Shown here piece after piece: positions 29,265 to 30,865 of a stretch of DNA of 30,865 bases. The DNA is taken from assembly GCA_023853785.1 (NCBI GenBank), contig JAJIRX010000350.1:1-30865 (forward strand). Reading direction: 5' to 3'. Position 1 is the stretch's first letter. Each line of letters starts with the position of its first letter. A program made the position numbers and the translations under genes. The notes beneath the pieces are model-generated. The model ran no database searches and was not told the DNA's origin. It was given only the letters and a program-made list of their open reading frames with translations. The stretch is from Psilocybe azurescens (taxonomy: Eukaryota; Basidiomycota; Agaricomycetes; Agaricales; Agrocybaceae).

Positions 29265-30865
29265 AGTATACTCTACTACTTGGCGCCCCAGAATTTCCTG
29301 CTTTAGCAGAGGTTGACTTCTTGACTGCTGCTGCCTTCTTAGATGATGTCATCTGCTTTGATGTGCTGGCTGCCGGCATACTTGCAGGTTCAGATGCCAC
29401 TTTCATCACTGCTTTCTTTGTCTTCTTCAGCAAACCTCCCTTGCACCCATGCAATCAACTCTGGGAAATGATAAATCTTGAAGGAACCCCACATTCCACA
29501 TCACTGAGGTAGTCTGGGTCATTCTGAAGCCATTTCTGCATTTCTGGATGCTTGTTTAAGAGCAGAAAGGTCTTGGACCAAGAGTCGTGCCAGCTGGATC
29601 TGCCAACAGAAAGACGCTCGAATATCTGTTCCACTAGGCTTTGTAGTATGACTGGCCAAGTTCCATCCTTCCAAAGTTGGGCAAATCTGGCCTCAGTCTT
29701 GAGGAAGCAAAGATAGCGGGCATAGTTTTCCTGGAGTGTCCCAGCATTACCAGTACGTACATCTCAGGAGAGACATCGAGTTTATCACATCTTAATTTGC
29801 TCAGTGGTCAGCAGGCCATCTGACTGACAATGCATGAGACCGACCAGAGCAGTCATAAGGCAACAAACTGACTTGTGTTGGCAACTACAAGCCCTGCATT
29901 TGTAGATAACATACCAGCAGCTTGAGAGGCTAATGACACTGATGACGAGTTGGCAAACTGAAGCTGCTCATGGGTGAATGTCATTAAAATCAATATTTGG
30001 ATAAGAAAATAAAGGCAAAACATACCAAAAGAACACGAAGGACTGGTTGTCATTTTCTACTTGCCAGGTAATTTCTTCATCTTCATCAGCTGAGGTATCT
30101 CCTCAAATGGGCCCAAAAGATCCCAGACAATGTTATAAACAAATATGATATATTCTTTGAGAATGTAAGATAGATTTACCAATTAAGATAAATATGACAT
30201 ACCGGAGTTCTTGATGGTAGGTACTTCGCCAGAGCCTCAAAAAGGCTTAGACATGTGATAGATGGGCATAACTTTGAAAATTGGAGGTGTCTGGGTTGGC
30301 ACAAAGCGAAGGCCACTGGAAATAAAGATCAGACCTGGCCTTTCGGCGGCAGGCTTATATAGCCACACAGGATCATCACCAAACTCATAGTATTCCTATA
30401 GCTGCTACCAATGCAAAACCACCTCAAAGCAAAAGTTTTAATTAAAATAAATTAATATAGTGATAAATATACCAATAATTTTGCCGGCACCTCGAGCTGG
30501 TCAAGACGACAGGCTTAGGGCTAAATGACAGATAAATAATAACCAATGCTGACTTATATCAGTTTACTCACCCTCAGGTTCTGTCTCCTCAATTGTATTT
30601 GCCACGCAGCAAGTTGAAACTAAAGTAGCAGGCAAGAGCATCAACCCACGCATTTTCACATCACTGAAACTTGTCCATCCTCTGCCTCAATCTCGCTTCA
30701 CCTGAATTCGCTTCCCCCTTAACTCAACCTCACGCTCATGCTCAATCTCGTCCTACTCTCACCCTCACTCTCACCCTCACCCTCACCCTTGCCCTCAGCC
30801 ACAGCCTGCTCCAAACCTTCTCCATCCTCGTCGCTATCCTCTCCACTACCACTTTCAGCCTGAGC
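29265..30865 (-). pseudogene. Unrecognised multi-exon gene, runs off the window
   Basis: On the minus strand the window edge enters an acidic Glu/Gly-rich block made of TCACCC repeats on the + strand (GEGEGESEGES). VSTCCVANTIEETEP follows, then a donor GTGAGT (30571-30566). Next come EYYEFGDDPVWLYKPAAERP and LRFVPTQTPPIFKVMPIYHM (about 30400-30245); LGPFEEIPQ (about 30110); FTHEQLQFANSSSVSLASQA (about 29970); NAGTLQENYARYLCFLKTEA, RFAQLWKDGTWPVILQSLVE and MQKWLQNDPDYLSDVE (29770-29500). The end is a Lys/Ser/Ala-rich segment (KKTKKAVMK, SSKKAAAVKKS; 29454-29265). Two stops near 30400 sit where CAG would give HWQQLQEYYEFG, so C-to-T decay is likely. The domains are not recognised. It may be a companion of the adjacent KDZ-associated gene, since it lies upstream on the same strand. 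Confidence 0.5.

Noticed and set aside
1..30865. TET/JBP dioxygenase gene, often found with KDZ elements in agaricomycetes
   Set aside because: I looked for a dioxygenase-like coding block and saw none in any recognised segment.

Overview
The window looks like a transposon graveyard from a filamentous basidiomycete, most likely an agaricomycete. The base composition is AT-rich, and the genes are broken by 50-60 bp introns with GT...AG ends. The recognisable proteins belong to families that are abundant in agaricomycetes: KDZ transposases with their cysteine-cluster (CxC) partners, a basidiomycete DDE transposase with an HDESTF motif, and a G-domain GTPase family. I see no bacterial gene organisation and no intact housekeeping gene. 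All calls come from reading the sequence and from memory of family motifs; no search was run.

Layout. 1-720 is AT-rich with no gene. 722-1141 holds word-repeat elements. 1164-6623 is a decayed KDZ transposase gene on the + strand; one of its introns carries a 3.1-kb DDE transposon (1331-4414, TA target duplication) with its own decayed transposase. 6665-12346 is a decayed companion gene of unknown function, split by a 3.75-kb foldback-type element (8261-12010) whose arms are built of 175-bp units. 12795-14077 is the N-terminal part of a second KDZ protein, cut off by the first copy of a roughly 2-kb 'GGACTCCA-word' element (14078 to about 15835).

On the minus strand, 16140-16640 is the C-terminal exon of a CxC5/CxC6 (Kyakuja-type) protein, interrupted upstream by a small related element. 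About 17960-19155 is a broken Gag-like gene with zinc knuckles, followed by a polypurine tract and a 378-bp LTR (19156-19533). 19534-21000 is mostly empty. 21975-24240 (minus) is a GTPase gene with clear introns, with a 70-bp minisatellite in its presumed intronic part. 24353-24690 is a second type of word-repeat element. 24815-29110 (minus) is a fuller CxC5/CxC6 KDZ-associated gene, precisely interrupted by the second, inverted copy of the 2-kb element (24976-27021, 8-bp duplication TCAAAACC). 29265-30865 (minus) is an unrecognised multi-exon gene running off the window.

The most novel object is the 2-kb word element. It has short terminal inverted repeats, an 8-bp target duplication verified by the interrupted reading frame, subterminal zones made of TGGAGTCCA/TGGACTCCA words, an antisense tRNA-like Pol III unit with a T-run terminator, and a spliced-gene-like segment with 33-bp codon-phased repeats. 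It carries no transposase. The two copies differ largely by CpG to TpG/CpA changes, which points to methylation-linked decay of one of them. The KDZ proteins nearby are possible helpers in trans, but that is inference.
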